In this document: positions 48,889-57,750 of the stretch, in pieces
How the letters are laid out: every line of letters begins with the position of its first letter
Numbering within the stretch: the first letter of the stretch is position 1
Assembly (NCBI GenBank): GCA_019424905.1
Contig: JAHYYP010000006.1
Span: 1 to 64,000, forward strand
Origin: Collinsella sp.
GTDB taxonomy: Bacteria > Actinomycetota > Coriobacteriia > Coriobacteriales > Coriobacteriaceae
Direction: 5' to 3'
Length of the DNA stretch: 64,000 nt
The notes under the pieces: model-generated
The model's database searches: none
The model's input: only the letters and a program-made list of their open reading frames with translations
What the model was told of the DNA's origin: nothing
Made by a program: the position numbers and the translations under genes

Positions 48889-51652
48889 ACTCGGCGCTCT
48901 TGAGGGCGCCGACCATGTCGATCTTGTTGAGGGTACGATTGGTAGCGAGGTTGACGATAAACGTAAAGCCGAAGGAAAGCACCACGGCAAGCACGTAGCT
49001 CAGCGGCTCGACTTCGACGTCAAAGTACAGCGACGGCATCTGCAGGATGTACGTAAAGCTCTCGGCAAGCAGGCCACCCAGCGGCACGCCCAGTGCGGTG
49101 CCAATCGCCGTGAGGATCAACGTCTCCTTGTTGACGTAATGGTGTACCTCGCCACGGCGGAAGCCCAGCACCTTGATGGTCGCCAGCTCGCGCTCGCGCT
49201 CGGAGATATTCGTGTTGGACAACGTAAACACCACCACAAACGACAGGCACGCCGCCATAAAGGTCACGAGCACCACGACGGAATTGATGATAGTGAAGTT
49301 CGCCTCGTAGTTCTGCCAATGTTCGGCCGTGCTCGAGATGGTGAGCCAACCGTCACTCTTAAGATTCTTGCTAAACGCAATCTGGTCGGCCGACGAGCCC
49401 TTAAGCAGCACAAAGATGCCGTTAAGACGCGCGCTTCGGCCGAACGCGCGCTCATAGGTGCCCTGCGTCATATAGAGCGTGTTGCCCAAATAGTTGAGCG
49501 AGATGTCGCTGACTTTGACCTTGGCGACGTTGAGCGACGAATCCTGGACCTGCGCCGTGTCGCCCGGCTGAATCCCAAGAACCAGCTGTGAACTCTTGCT
49601 CAGATACACGTCTCCGTCACGCAAAGACAGTGGCTCTTTGGACTCATCCTCGAGACGCGCGTAGTCGTCCAGGTCGTTCGTGCGGTCATCGGGCACCACG
49701 ATCAGCTGCACGGTCTCGCTCTTGCCGCCAAATGTAAAGGTGACGTTGTCGGTCATAATCGGCAGCGTCGAAGACACCGTCACGTTAGAATCCTTAGCCG
49801 CGCTGCGCTCATCCAATGCCGCGCACGTCTGCGAAAAATCGTCGGGATTGGCAACCGCCAGCAAGTCATAGCGCGTGATATGCCCATACTGCTTGGGCGA
49901 AAGCGCGACCGACGTGTCGCGAATACCCATACCGCAGATCACAAGCGCGGTGCAACCCGCGATACCGAAGATGGTCATAAAGGCGCGCTTTTTGTAGCGA
50001 AACAGGTTACGTGCTGCCACCTTGTTCAAAAAGCCCATGCGGCGCCAGATAAAGCCGATGCGCTCGAGCAAGATACGCGAGCCGGCGCGCGGGGCCTTGG
50101 GGCGCATGAGCGAGGCCGGAGTCTCGGCCATCTCGTGGCGGCAGGCGATAATCGTGGCGCCCACCACGCCCACGGCAAACAGCGCCACCGAGACGATCGA
50201 GGACACGATGTCGTACGAAAGCAACATCTGGGGCAGCGAGTACATGTCGTCGAACACCGTAAACAAGAACAGCGGCAGGCCCACAAATCCGATGATGTTG
50301 CCGAGCACGCCGCCGATCAGACAAGCCCACAGCGCATAGTCCACGTATTTGGACAGGATGCGTCCGCGCGAATAGCCGAGCGCCTTATACAGGCCGATGA
50401 GCGTGCGCTCCTCCTCGACCATACGCGTGGCGGTGGTAAGGCTGATGAGCACGGCGACGATAAAGAAGATGAACGGGAACACCGTGGCGATGGCTTCAAT
50501 TGACGAGCTATCGCTCTCCACGCTCGAGTAGCTTGCGATATTGCCGCGGTCCTGGATGTACCAGGTGCATTCTCCCAGATCGGAAAGCTCGGCGCGGGCG
50601 TCGGCAAACTGTTGGTCGGCGGCGGCACGGCGCTGGTCCAGGTCGGCTTGCGCCTGCGCACGCTCGTCGCTGCCCTCGGCCATGCGATTGATGTTGTCCT
50701 GCTCGATCCCAAAGAGCATGGCGGCCTGACGCTCGGCCGCATCCAAGCTTGTCGGCGTGTCGACCGTCAGCTCCTGAGCGCGCGCCTTCTCACGCTCCTC
50801 GCGGATCTTCTCTATATTGCCCTTGACCTCATTGATCTTTGCCGCGTAGGCATCCGAATATGAGTTGAGATCCTTGGCTCCCTCGACGACCACGTGGACC
50901 GCGGAGTAGGAAGAAGATGTCGCGGCGTCCTCGCTCACATAGAACTTATAGTCCGCCGCCGAAGCGGCGCGAAAGGCGTTGACTGTCGAGTCGGAGCTCA
51001 CGTCGGTAGGATCGAGGACCTCGGCCGTAATGGTGTACTCGCCCGCGGCAAACTGATCCTTGGCGCTTTGGTTCGACGAGCTCGCGTCATTGGCGGCAAA
51101 ACTCACCGTATCGCCGAGCTTTTTGCCCGAAGCCTTCAGGAACTTCGAAGTCACCGCGACCTCATCGGCGCTCTCGGGCAAATCGCCGTTCACGAGCACT
51201 GGCTGATCGATGTTCTCCTTGGAGAGACTTTGCACGACCACGCGTTCGCGCGTTGTGCCCACGGCGGTGTAGGCGGTCTCGGCGTAGATGCCCTCGGCCG
51301 TCTCGACGCCGTCGACCTCTTGGATAGCCGCAAGATCGTCGCGCGTAAGGCCATAGGTCGACTGCACGTTAATGTCATAGACATTCTGCTGGTCAAAATA
51401 GGCGTCGACCGAATCGCACAAATCCTCGCAGCCTGCCTTAAGACCGCACATCACGCTCACGCCAAGCGCGGTGATGACCACGATGGACAAAAAGCGCTTA
51501 AGACTGCCGCGGATTGTGCGGTAGATGCCACGGCGAAATACCGTCGGCACCATATCGTTTGAGCTTTGGGCAGTGCGGTAGGTCGTAAAATCCTGCTCGC
51601 GCTCCGTGTTCCGCGCGTCGCGGCGTTGGCTGTTTTGGCGGTCCTGATCCAT
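48887..51652 (-). CDS. FtsX-like ABC transporter permease
   Basis: 921 residues. Two FtsX-type membrane modules: one membrane segment near residue 50 (SIVVITALGVSVMCG) followed by a ~350-residue extracytoplasmic domain with coiled-coil stretches, three helices around 390-510, a repeat of the arrangement (RNLFRYKKRAFMTIFGIAGC near 555) and the final helices at the C-terminus. Similar proteins export lipids, antimicrobial peptides or act in resistance. Start ATG 51652 overlaps the end of the ATPase gene, so the two form one exporter. The operon is flanked by inverted copies of the CCTGTCCC palindrome. Confidence 0.85.
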   Translation of the reverse strand: MDQDRQNSQRRDARNTEREQDFTTYRTAQSSNDMVPTVFRRGIYRTIRGSLKRFLSIVVITALGVSVMCGLKAGCEDLCDSVDAYFDQQNVYDINVQSTYGLTRDDLAAIQEVDGVETAEGIYAETAYTAVGTTRERVVVQSLSKENIDQPVLVNGDLPESADEVAVTSKFLKASGKKLGDTVSFAANDASSSNQSAKDQFAAGEYTITAEVLDPTDVSSDSTVNAFRAASAADYKFYVSEDAATSSSYSAVHVVVEGAKDLNSYSDAYAAKINEVKGNIEKIREEREKARAQELTVDTPTSLDAAERQAAMLFGIEQDNINRMAEGSDERAQAQADLDQRRAAADQQFADARAELSDLGECTWYIQDRGNIASYSSVESDSSSIEAIATVFPFIFFIVAVLISLTTATRMVEEERTLIGLYKALGYSRGRILSKYVDYALWACLIGGVLGNIIGFVGLPLFLFTVFDDMYSLPQMLLSYDIVSSIVSVALFAVGVVGATIIACRHEMAETPASLMRPKAPRAGSRILLERIGFIWRRMGFLNKVAARNLFRYKKRAFMTIFGIAGCTALVICGMGIRDTSVALSPKQYGHITRYDLLAVANPDDFSQTCAALDERSAAKDSNVTVSSTLPIMTDNVTFTFGGKSETVQLIVVPDDRTNDLDDYARLEDESKEPLSLRDGDVYLSKSSQLVLGIQPGDTAQVQDSSLNVAKVKVSDISLNYLGNTLYMTQGTYERAFGRSARLNGIFVLLKGSSADQIAFSKNLKSDGWLTISSTAEHWQNYEANFTIINSVVVLVTFMAACLSFVVVFTLSNTNISERERELATIKVLGFRRGEVHHYVNKETLILTAIGTALGVPLGGLLAESFTYILQMPSLYFDVEVEPLSYVLAVVLSFGFTFIVNLATNRTLNKIDMVGALKSAE

Positions 51653-51657
51653 GGGCG

Positions 51658-52359
<702 letters not shown>

Positions 52360-52412
52360 CGATTAATTCCCATCTGGTCGGATAACTCTTTAGTATTACC
52401 CATTTCACGCCG

Positions 52413-52455
52413 ACCAAAAAGGGACAGGTTCATTTTGGCAGGTTTTATATGGGGA
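52413..52455 (-). repeat. CCTGTCCC-loop palindrome, copy 6
   Basis: Minus-orientation copy upstream of the ABC ATPase gene; same flank TGGGGAAACG as copy 1. Confidence 0.85.
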
Positions 52456-52559
52456 AACGGGGAGCGCAGGCAAGCGCCGGGAAGGCAGAGAAATCATCGA
52501 CGGGGTCAGGCCGACCGCCAAACACAACGCACGCATCTCTATCTGTCAGCAAAATCATT

Positions 52560-52573
52560 CGAACAGCTGTTCG
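52560..52573. promoter_or_regulatory. LexA-type SOS box
   Basis: CGAACAGCTGTTCG, a perfect 14-bp palindrome that fits the Gram-positive LexA site CGAAC-N4-GTTCG. It lies immediately upstream of a TATGAT -10 (52578-52583), so a repressor bound there would block the promoter. Confidence 0.65.
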
Positions 52574-52629
52574 TTTCTATGATATGATTCCGTTATCTAA
52601 GCAGGCCAATACGCAGAAAGGCGGCCAAC

Positions 52630-53268
52630 ATGGCGTTCGACTTTAAGAAGGAATGCAAGGAGCTCTACAAACCTGCAAGCAAGCCGAGCATCGTAACTGT
52701 CCCGCCTATGAGCTACGTTGCCGTTCGCGGAAAGGGCGACCCAAATACTGAAGGTGGCGAGTATCAAAACGCCCTGCCGCTGCTTTACGGCATCGCCTAT
52801 ACCGTCAAGATGTCGAAGAAAGGCTCAAGGAGTATCAAGGGCTATTTCGACTTTGTGGTACCGCCGCTCGAGGGTTTCTGGTGGCAAGACTCCCCGAGCG
52901 GCGACATCGATTATGTACGCAAGGACGATTTCAACTTTATCTCGTGCATTCGCCTGCCCGATTTCGTCACCCGAGATGACTTTGACTGGGCAGTCGCGGA
53001 AGCCACGACCAAAAAGAAACTTGACTTTTCTGCCGTCGAGCTGCTTAAAGTTGACGAGGGCCTCTGCGTTCAATGCATGCACACCGGGCCCTACGACAAC
53101 GAACCGGCGACCGTAGGCGCTATGAATGAATACACGACCGAGCAGGGCTATGTCCCCGACTTCTCAGACACCCGTTTCCATCACGAAATCTATCTCTCCG
53201 ATCCACGCAAATGTGCACCGGAGAAACTTAAGACTGTGGTTCGTCATCCTATCAAGCGCGCTGAATAG
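52630..53268 (+). CDS. GyrI-like domain protein
   Basis: 212 residues. GyrI-like small-molecule-binding fold (Pfam GyrI-like group): IVTVPPMSYVAVRGKGDPN at the start, the conserved LKVDEGLCVQCMHTGPYDNEP block and RFHHEIYLSDPR near the end. The E. coli GyrI/SbmC relative is a DNA gyrase modulator induced by SOS; here a LexA-type box lies upstream, making an SOS-linked role attractive. Other GyrI-like proteins are drug-binding or MerR-associated. AGAAAGGCGGCCAAC is a good ribosome binding site. It stands alone, not in an operon. Confidence 0.82.
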   Translation: MAFDFKKECKELYKPASKPSIVTVPPMSYVAVRGKGDPNTEGGEYQNALPLLYGIAYTVKMSKKGSRSIKGYFDFVVPPLEGFWWQDSPSGDIDYVRKDDFNFISCIRLPDFVTRDDFDWAVAEATTKKKLDFSAVELLKVDEGLCVQCMHTGPYDNEPATVGAMNEYTTEQGYVPDFSDTRFHHEIYLSDPRKCAPEKLKTVVRHPIKRAE

Positions 53269-53381
53269 CGTGGAGCGTCATCTCACGCGCTAGGTTTTAA
53301 GCCAGCCAACCAGCCGCCTCCTAGGCCGTCCGGTAATTATCTTGACGCGGCCCGTCGCATCTTATAAGTTTGTTTTGCTAA

Positions 53382-53424
53382 AGCTGGAAAGCCTCTCAAC
53401 GATGCGCAACTCCAGCTCTTTTTC
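53382..53424 (+). terminator. Hairpin with T-run before the Abi remnant
   Basis: AGCTGGA / TCCAGCT with a 22-nt loop, then CTTTTTCT. Confidence 0.55.
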
Positions 53425-53439
53425 TATCAAGAGGCTTAA

Positions 53440-53790
53440 ATGAAATACCGGAAGTCGCGGATATCCATCTAACGAACAAATAGCACTATTGACAGAATAC
53501 AGGGGTCTTAAGTGCTCTGATCAAAGCGAACTCGAGCGAGCTTTGGTCGAAGTCGGCCACTACAAACTGTCGGCCTACTGGTTTCCCTACAAAACCAAAT
53601 GCAAGTCCGGGATTACCATCTTTCGCGAAGGCACAACATTCGAAACCATCATCTACACGTATGAATTTGACCGAGCCCTCCGGCAGTTAATGTTTGATGC
53701 GGTCGGCAGAATTGAGATCTACCTCAAAAGCAGAATTGCCTATCTTGCCTCTGAGGAACGCGGGCCTTTCTGTTACCCAGATGTCGCCAT
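53440..53790 (+). pseudogene. Abi_2 family gene, frameshifted and truncated
   Basis: ATG at 53440 reads MKYRKSRISI and stops after ten residues, but skipping one T at 53470 continues as NEQIALLTEYRGL, then LVEVGHYKLSAYWFPYK and a further ~80 residues. The combined sequence matches the N-terminal portion of Abi_2 (AbiD/AbiF-like phage abortive-infection) proteins. Homology ends near 53790, where the sequence switches to another family. The gene is therefore dead: single-base frameshift plus loss of its C-terminus. Confidence 0.65.
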
Positions 53791-53794
53791 AACG

Positions 53795-54003
53795 AGGCTC
53801 AACTCGGCATGTCCATCGCGCTTTGCGCCGCGCTGGGCTACGCAGCCGTCTTTGGCAGCGCCACCAATACGCTGCTCGCACCCATCCTGATTGGCTGCGA
53901 AGTCTTCGGTTTCGGTAATCTGCCGGCATTCTTCATCGTCTGCGTCGCGGCTTACCTGTTCAACATGGATAAGTCGATCTATGCCCTGCAGAAGCGGGCG
54001 TAG
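53795..54003 (+). pseudogene. ClC-type chloride channel, C-terminal remnant
   Basis: An open frame of ~65 residues beginning near LGMSIALCAALGYAAVFGSA and containing the ClC-family segment NTLLAPILIGCEVFG, with a hydrophobic tail. ClC proteins are ~400-450 residues, so only the last helices remain. It is fused directly to the end of the Abi_2 remnant, an apparent deletion scar. Confidence 0.62.
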
Positions 54004-54029
54004 AAAGATGTCCAAGCAAGTGGTCTCAA

Positions 54030-54115
54030 CCGGAAACGGCATCCCACTCTAAGGCTGTATTCCGGGACACGGTTTCCGTTTGGGACGCCATTCGGAAAGC
54101 GCATCCCGTTCTTTC
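54030..54115. repeat. CGGAAAC palindromic repeats
   Basis: Three related blocks (CGGAAACGGCATCCCA at 54030, GGGACACGGTTTCCG at ~54064 in inverse orientation, CGGAAAGCGCATCCCG at ~54093). The first two can form an imperfect hairpin. Confidence 0.5.
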
Positions 54116-54147
54116 ACGGCGTCTTGGCTATGCAAAGTGCTCGAACG

Positions 54148-54726
54148 TTATTCCTCGTACGCGCCCTCGAGCCGAAGCAGCCACTCCTTGCGGTCAAGCC
54201 CGCCGGCATATCCGTTAAGCGAGCCGTCGGCGGCAACCACGCGATGGCACGGCACAATGATCGAAATAGGATTCCGCGCGACCGCGGCCCCCACGGCACG
54301 GGGAGACACAACAGGTGCTTCGTTTCCCGGTACACGATGTCGAGCCGCAACACGCTGGGCGATCTCACCATACGTAGCGACCTCGCCACGCGGGATAGAA
54401 AGCAGCTCAAACCAAACCTCACGCTGAAACGCCGTGCCAATCATATGCAACGGCGGCGTAAACCGAGGCTCCTGCCCCGCAAAATAAGCATTCAGCCAAG
54501 CCCAAGAACGCTCAAGCACCGAAGAAGCCGCGCCATTTGCCGGACTCACCGAAGACATCCCACCGGTACCAGAAACCGCATCGGCGCCTTCAACATGTTC
54601 GGGATCTTCTTTGAGAAGCGTGGAGCCAAAGTGCTCCTGCCCCTCAAACCAAAGCCCCGTCAAACCGCGGCCATCAGCGGCAAGCAGGATTTCGCCCAAA
54701 GGCGAAGCAAACGTCGTCGTGACCAC
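54148..54726 (-). CDS. ogt: Methylated-DNA-[protein]-cysteine S-methyltransferase
   Basis: 192 residues. Suicide repair protein that takes methyl groups from O6-methylguanine. The active-site motif IIVPCHRVVAADGSLNGYAGG has Cys160, with NPISI before it and the helix-turn-helix-like GTAFQREVWFELLSIPRGEVATYGEIAQRV. The N-terminal domain is short and replaced in part by a Ser/Gly/Glu linker (~45-70). GTG start at 54726 follows AAAGGAG with correct spacing; an ATG is absent. The GC-rich tandem repeats lie upstream. Confidence 0.92.
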   Translation of the reverse strand: MVTTTFASPLGEILLAADGRGLTGLWFEGQEHFGSTLLKEDPEHVEGADAVSGTGGMSSVSPANGAASSVLERSWAWLNAYFAGQEPRFTPPLHMIGTAFQREVWFELLSIPRGEVATYGEIAQRVAARHRVPGNEAPVVSPRAVGAAVARNPISIIVPCHRVVAADGSLNGYAGGLDRKEWLLRLEGAYEE

Positions 54727-54786
54727 CAGCGGCTCCTTTCAAAACTCCGCAACATAATACCGCGAATTGTGCAGACAACCCCAATC

Positions 54787-54939
54787 GACCCCAAAGTCAC
54801 CCAAGGCAGCAGGCGCGCAGCGCCGCAGCTGCCGCACGACCCCAAAGTCCCCGCAGGCAGCAGGCGCAACGCGCCGCAGCTGCCGGCCGCGCCCCACAGT
54901 CCCCAAAGGCGGCAGGCGCAAAGCGCCGAGGCCGCCGCC
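54787..54939. repeat. Tandem GC hairpin repeats, 3 x 51 bp
   Basis: Three units starting GACCCCAAAGTC (54787), GACCCCAAAGTCCCC (54838) and CGCCCCACAGTCCCC (54890), each containing a GGCAGC-...-GCTGCC type hairpin. The gap between asd and ogt (54727-55059) has no gene; these repeats fill it. Confidence 0.7.
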
Positions 54940-55059
54940 GGGGCCAGGGCCCGCAACGGCCACGTGCCCTCACATCAGCCCAGCGGCCCCAGCCAACAAC
55001 GGCCCCATCGCAGGCCGCTCGCAGCCGAGTCACCGCAGGCGGGGGCCGGACAGGTCACA

Positions 55060-56085
55060 CTACTCGCAGAGCAGCTTAGCGATCTGGACGGCGTTGGTTG
55101 CCGCGCCCTTACGGATTTGGTCGCCGCAGCACCAGAAGGTGATGCCACGCGCGGCCTCGGGGTTCGAGATGTCGCGGCGTACGCGACCGACCCAAATCAG
55201 GTCCTGGTCGGAGGTGTCCATCGGCATGGGGAAGCGGTCGTGCGCATCCTCGGCGCTCATGTCGTCAACTAGCTTGACACCCGGAGCGGCAGCCAGCGCG
55301 GCACGGGCCTCTTCCACCGTGATGTCGCGCTCGAACTCAAGCGTGATGCTCTCGGAGTGCGAGCGCAGCACGGGCACGCGCACACAGGTGCAGTTCACGC
55401 GCAGCTCGGGCAGATGCATGATCTTGCGGCCCTCGTTTTGCAACTTCATCTCCTCGGAGGTAAAGCCCTCCTCCTTGACGCCGCCAATCTGCGGAATCAG
55501 GTTGCTCGCGAGCTGGGCGGCAAACGCGCGCGGCTCGGGAATCTCCTCGCCACGGCCCAGGGCGGCCAGCTGAGCCTCGAGCTCGGCCATACCGGGGGCG
55601 CCAGCACCCGAAGCCGCCTGGTACGTCGAGACGATCATGCGCTTCACGCCAGCGAGCTGATGCAGCGGCCACGTGGGAACCAGGCCGATGATAGTCGCGC
55701 AGTTGGGGTTGGCGATAAGGCCGTGATGCCACTTGATATCGTCGGCATTGATCTCGGGCACGACCAGCGGCACCTCGGGATCCATACGGAAGGCATGGCT
55801 GTTGTCGACCACGACGGCGCCGCGCTTGACGGCCTCGGGCAGCAGCTCCTTCGCGATATCGTCACCGGCGGCTCCAAGCACAATGTCGCAGCCCTCAAAG
55901 GCCTCGGGGCAAGCCTCTTCGATCACGATCTGCTCGCCACGGAACTCGACGGTCTTGCCCGCAGAACGCGCGCTCGCCAGCAGCTTGAGCTTGCCAACCG
56001 GGAACTCCTGCTCGTTGAGGCACTCGAGCATCTGGGTGCCCACGGCTCCCGTCGCGCCCAAAATAGCAACCGTGTACTGTTTCAT
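55060..56085 (-). CDS. asd: Aspartate-semialdehyde dehydrogenase
   Basis: 341 residues. NADPH-dependent reduction of aspartyl phosphate to aspartate semialdehyde, shared by the lysine, methionine and threonine paths. GATGAVGTQML nucleotide motif, catalytic Cys129 in IANPNCATI, and the catalytic His in RVPVLRSHSES. Start at ATG 56085 behind AAAGGGGGAAGC. Immediately downstream of lysC (opposite side of a GC terminator hairpin, 56161) on the same strand, so lysC and asd are linked. Confidence 0.95.
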   Translation of the reverse strand: MKQYTVAILGATGAVGTQMLECLNEQEFPVGKLKLLASARSAGKTVEFRGEQIVIEEACPEAFEGCDIVLGAAGDDIAKELLPEAVKRGAVVVDNSHAFRMDPEVPLVVPEINADDIKWHHGLIANPNCATIIGLVPTWPLHQLAGVKRMIVSTYQAASGAGAPGMAELEAQLAALGRGEEIPEPRAFAAQLASNLIPQIGGVKEEGFTSEEMKLQNEGRKIMHLPELRVNCTCVRVPVLRSHSESITLEFERDITVEEARAALAAAPGVKLVDDMSAEDAHDRFPMPMDTSDQDLIWVGRVRRDISNPEAARGITFWCCGDQIRKGAATNAVQIAKLLCE

Positions 56086-56160
56086 GCTTCCCCCTTTAAA
56101 GGTTGTGGCTTTTGCCCGCACGCCAAGCAGGCCGATTATTGTTGCCAGTGTATACAAGAA

Positions 56161-56185
56161 CGGGGCGGGCACGAAACCCGCCCCG
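56161..56185 (-). terminator. Hairpin between lysC and asd
   Basis: CGGGGCGGG / CCCGCCCCG, 7-nt loop, no clear T-run on the minus strand; may reduce readthrough from lysC into asd. A second stem TAGATTTTTG/CAAAAATCTA lies at 56218-56246. Confidence 0.55.
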
Positions 56186-56258
56186 TCGAAACGAAACCGA
56201 AACGAAACGCCCCGCCATAGATTTTTGAGGCAAGTCCAAAAATCTACTGGGATAGCAG

Positions 56259-57647
56259 CTACTTGTGGAGCGCGACCAGAGCGGGATCGACCGGCGCGGG
56301 AGCCTCCAGATCGGAGACCTTCACAATGCCGTTCTCGTCGGAGAAGGCGCGGTAAATGGTCTGAATCGCCAGATCAAAGTCCTTCTCCTCCACACCGATG
56401 ATGATATTGATCTCGTCGCAGCTCTGCGAAATCATACGCACGCTCACGCCAGCCTGGCCAAGCATGCCAAACAGGTGGCCCGAGATGCCGGCACGACCGC
56501 GCAGGTTACGGCCGACGGTCGCGATAAGTGCCAGACCCTCGACAACCTCGATCTCGAGCGGCTCGACCTCCTGCTGAATGTCGCCCACGAGCGAGTACAG
56601 TGAATCGTGAACGTCCCGCTCCTGCACCACGGCGCCAAAGCGGTCGACACCGGTGGGCATGTGCTCGACGGAAACGTCATAGCGCTCGAACACCGAAAGC
56701 GCACGGCGCATAAAGCCGACGCGGGGCTTGGTGCGGTCGCGGGCGACGTTGATGGCGACAAAACCGCGCTTGCCGGTCACGCCGGTAATGATGGGCTCCG
56801 CCTCGCCTTCATCAGCCGTCTCGCTAATGATGGTGCCGGGGTCCTGCGGCGCATTGGTGTTCTTGATGACCAGCGGAATGCCTGCCTCGCGCACGGGGAA
56901 CACGGCTTCCTCGTGCAGGACGCTTGCGCCCATGTACGAAAGCTCGCGCAGCTCCTCGTAGGTAACGCGCGCAATGGGCTGAGCCTCCGGAACAATACGC
57001 GGATCCGCAGAATAGAAACCCGAGACGTCGGTCCAGTTCTCGTAAAGGTCGGCGCCCAGGCACTTAGCCAAAATCGAGCCCGAGATATCGCCGCCGCCAC
57101 GATCGAGCAGCTTGATCTGGCCCTCACGCGTCGCGCCGTAGAAACCGGGCATAACAAAGCCGCCCTGCTGACCGTACTCCTGCACCAGCTCGGAGGTGCG
57201 GTTCATGCTGAGCGTACCGTCGTGATGGAACGCAACGACCGTCGCGGCATCCAGGAACGGCAGGCCCAGGTACTCGGCCATCAGGCGAGCGGTGAAGTAC
57301 TCACCGCGGCTCACGAGCTCCTCGGTGGAGTAACCGCCCGAGCGGGCGCGCTCGGCAAAGGCCGCGAACTCCTCGCGGATGGGATAGGTAAGCTCCAGCT
57401 CGTCAGCAATATCAAAATAGCGCTGGCCAATGTCCTCGAGCAACTCCTCGCACGACACGTGATACTTAACGTGCGCGTTAACCAGGTAGAGCAGGTCGGT
57501 CACCTTGGTGTCGCCCTTAAAGCGGCGACCGCAGGCAGAAACCACCACAAAACGGCGGGCAGGGTCGGCATCGACGATGGCCTTGATCTTCTTGAAGTGT
57601 TCGGCGTCGGCGACCGACGAGCCGCCAAACTTGGCAATCTTAATCAT
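56259..57647 (-). CDS. lysC: Aspartokinase
   Basis: 462 residues. Phosphorylates aspartate, the committed step. KFGGSSVAD at the N-terminus, FVVVSACGRRFKGDTKVTDLLY, the kinase core, and paired ACT domains at the C-terminus (from ~residue 300: GKRGFVAINVARDRTKPR; then LALIATVGRNLRGRAGISG) that bind the feedback effector. Whether lysine or threonine inhibits it cannot be read. ATG at 57647; divergent from thrC, with a 103-bp shared promoter region. Confidence 0.95.
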   Translation of the reverse strand: MIKIAKFGGSSVADAEHFKKIKAIVDADPARRFVVVSACGRRFKGDTKVTDLLYLVNAHVKYHVSCEELLEDIGQRYFDIADELELTYPIREEFAAFAERARSGGYSTEELVSRGEYFTARLMAEYLGLPFLDAATVVAFHHDGTLSMNRTSELVQEYGQQGGFVMPGFYGATREGQIKLLDRGGGDISGSILAKCLGADLYENWTDVSGFYSADPRIVPEAQPIARVTYEELRELSYMGASVLHEEAVFPVREAGIPLVIKNTNAPQDPGTIISETADEGEAEPIITGVTGKRGFVAINVARDRTKPRVGFMRRALSVFERYDVSVEHMPTGVDRFGAVVQERDVHDSLYSLVGDIQQEVEPLEIEVVEGLALIATVGRNLRGRAGISGHLFGMLGQAGVSVRMISQSCDEINIIIGVEEKDFDLAIQTIYRAFSDENGIVKVSDLEAPAPVDPALVALHK

Positions 57648-57750
57648 GGGCTGGAGGTTACCTTTCTAAAAGCCTCTGCGAACCTATTTTGCGTGCTCTG
57701 ATACCATGGTTTCACCGATTGGGACCAAGGCATCCGAGGAGCAGTGTTAT
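57648..57750. promoter_or_regulatory. Divergent lysC / thrC promoter region
   Basis: 103 bp between two divergent amino-acid genes must contain both promoters. No riboswitch-sized leader is available on either side, and I see no confident -35/-10 pair. Confidence 0.5.

Noticed and set aside
54124..55272. Plus-strand open frame over ogt and the asd 3' end
   Set aside because: Antisense shadow of two recognised minus-strand genes and the GC tandem repeats.
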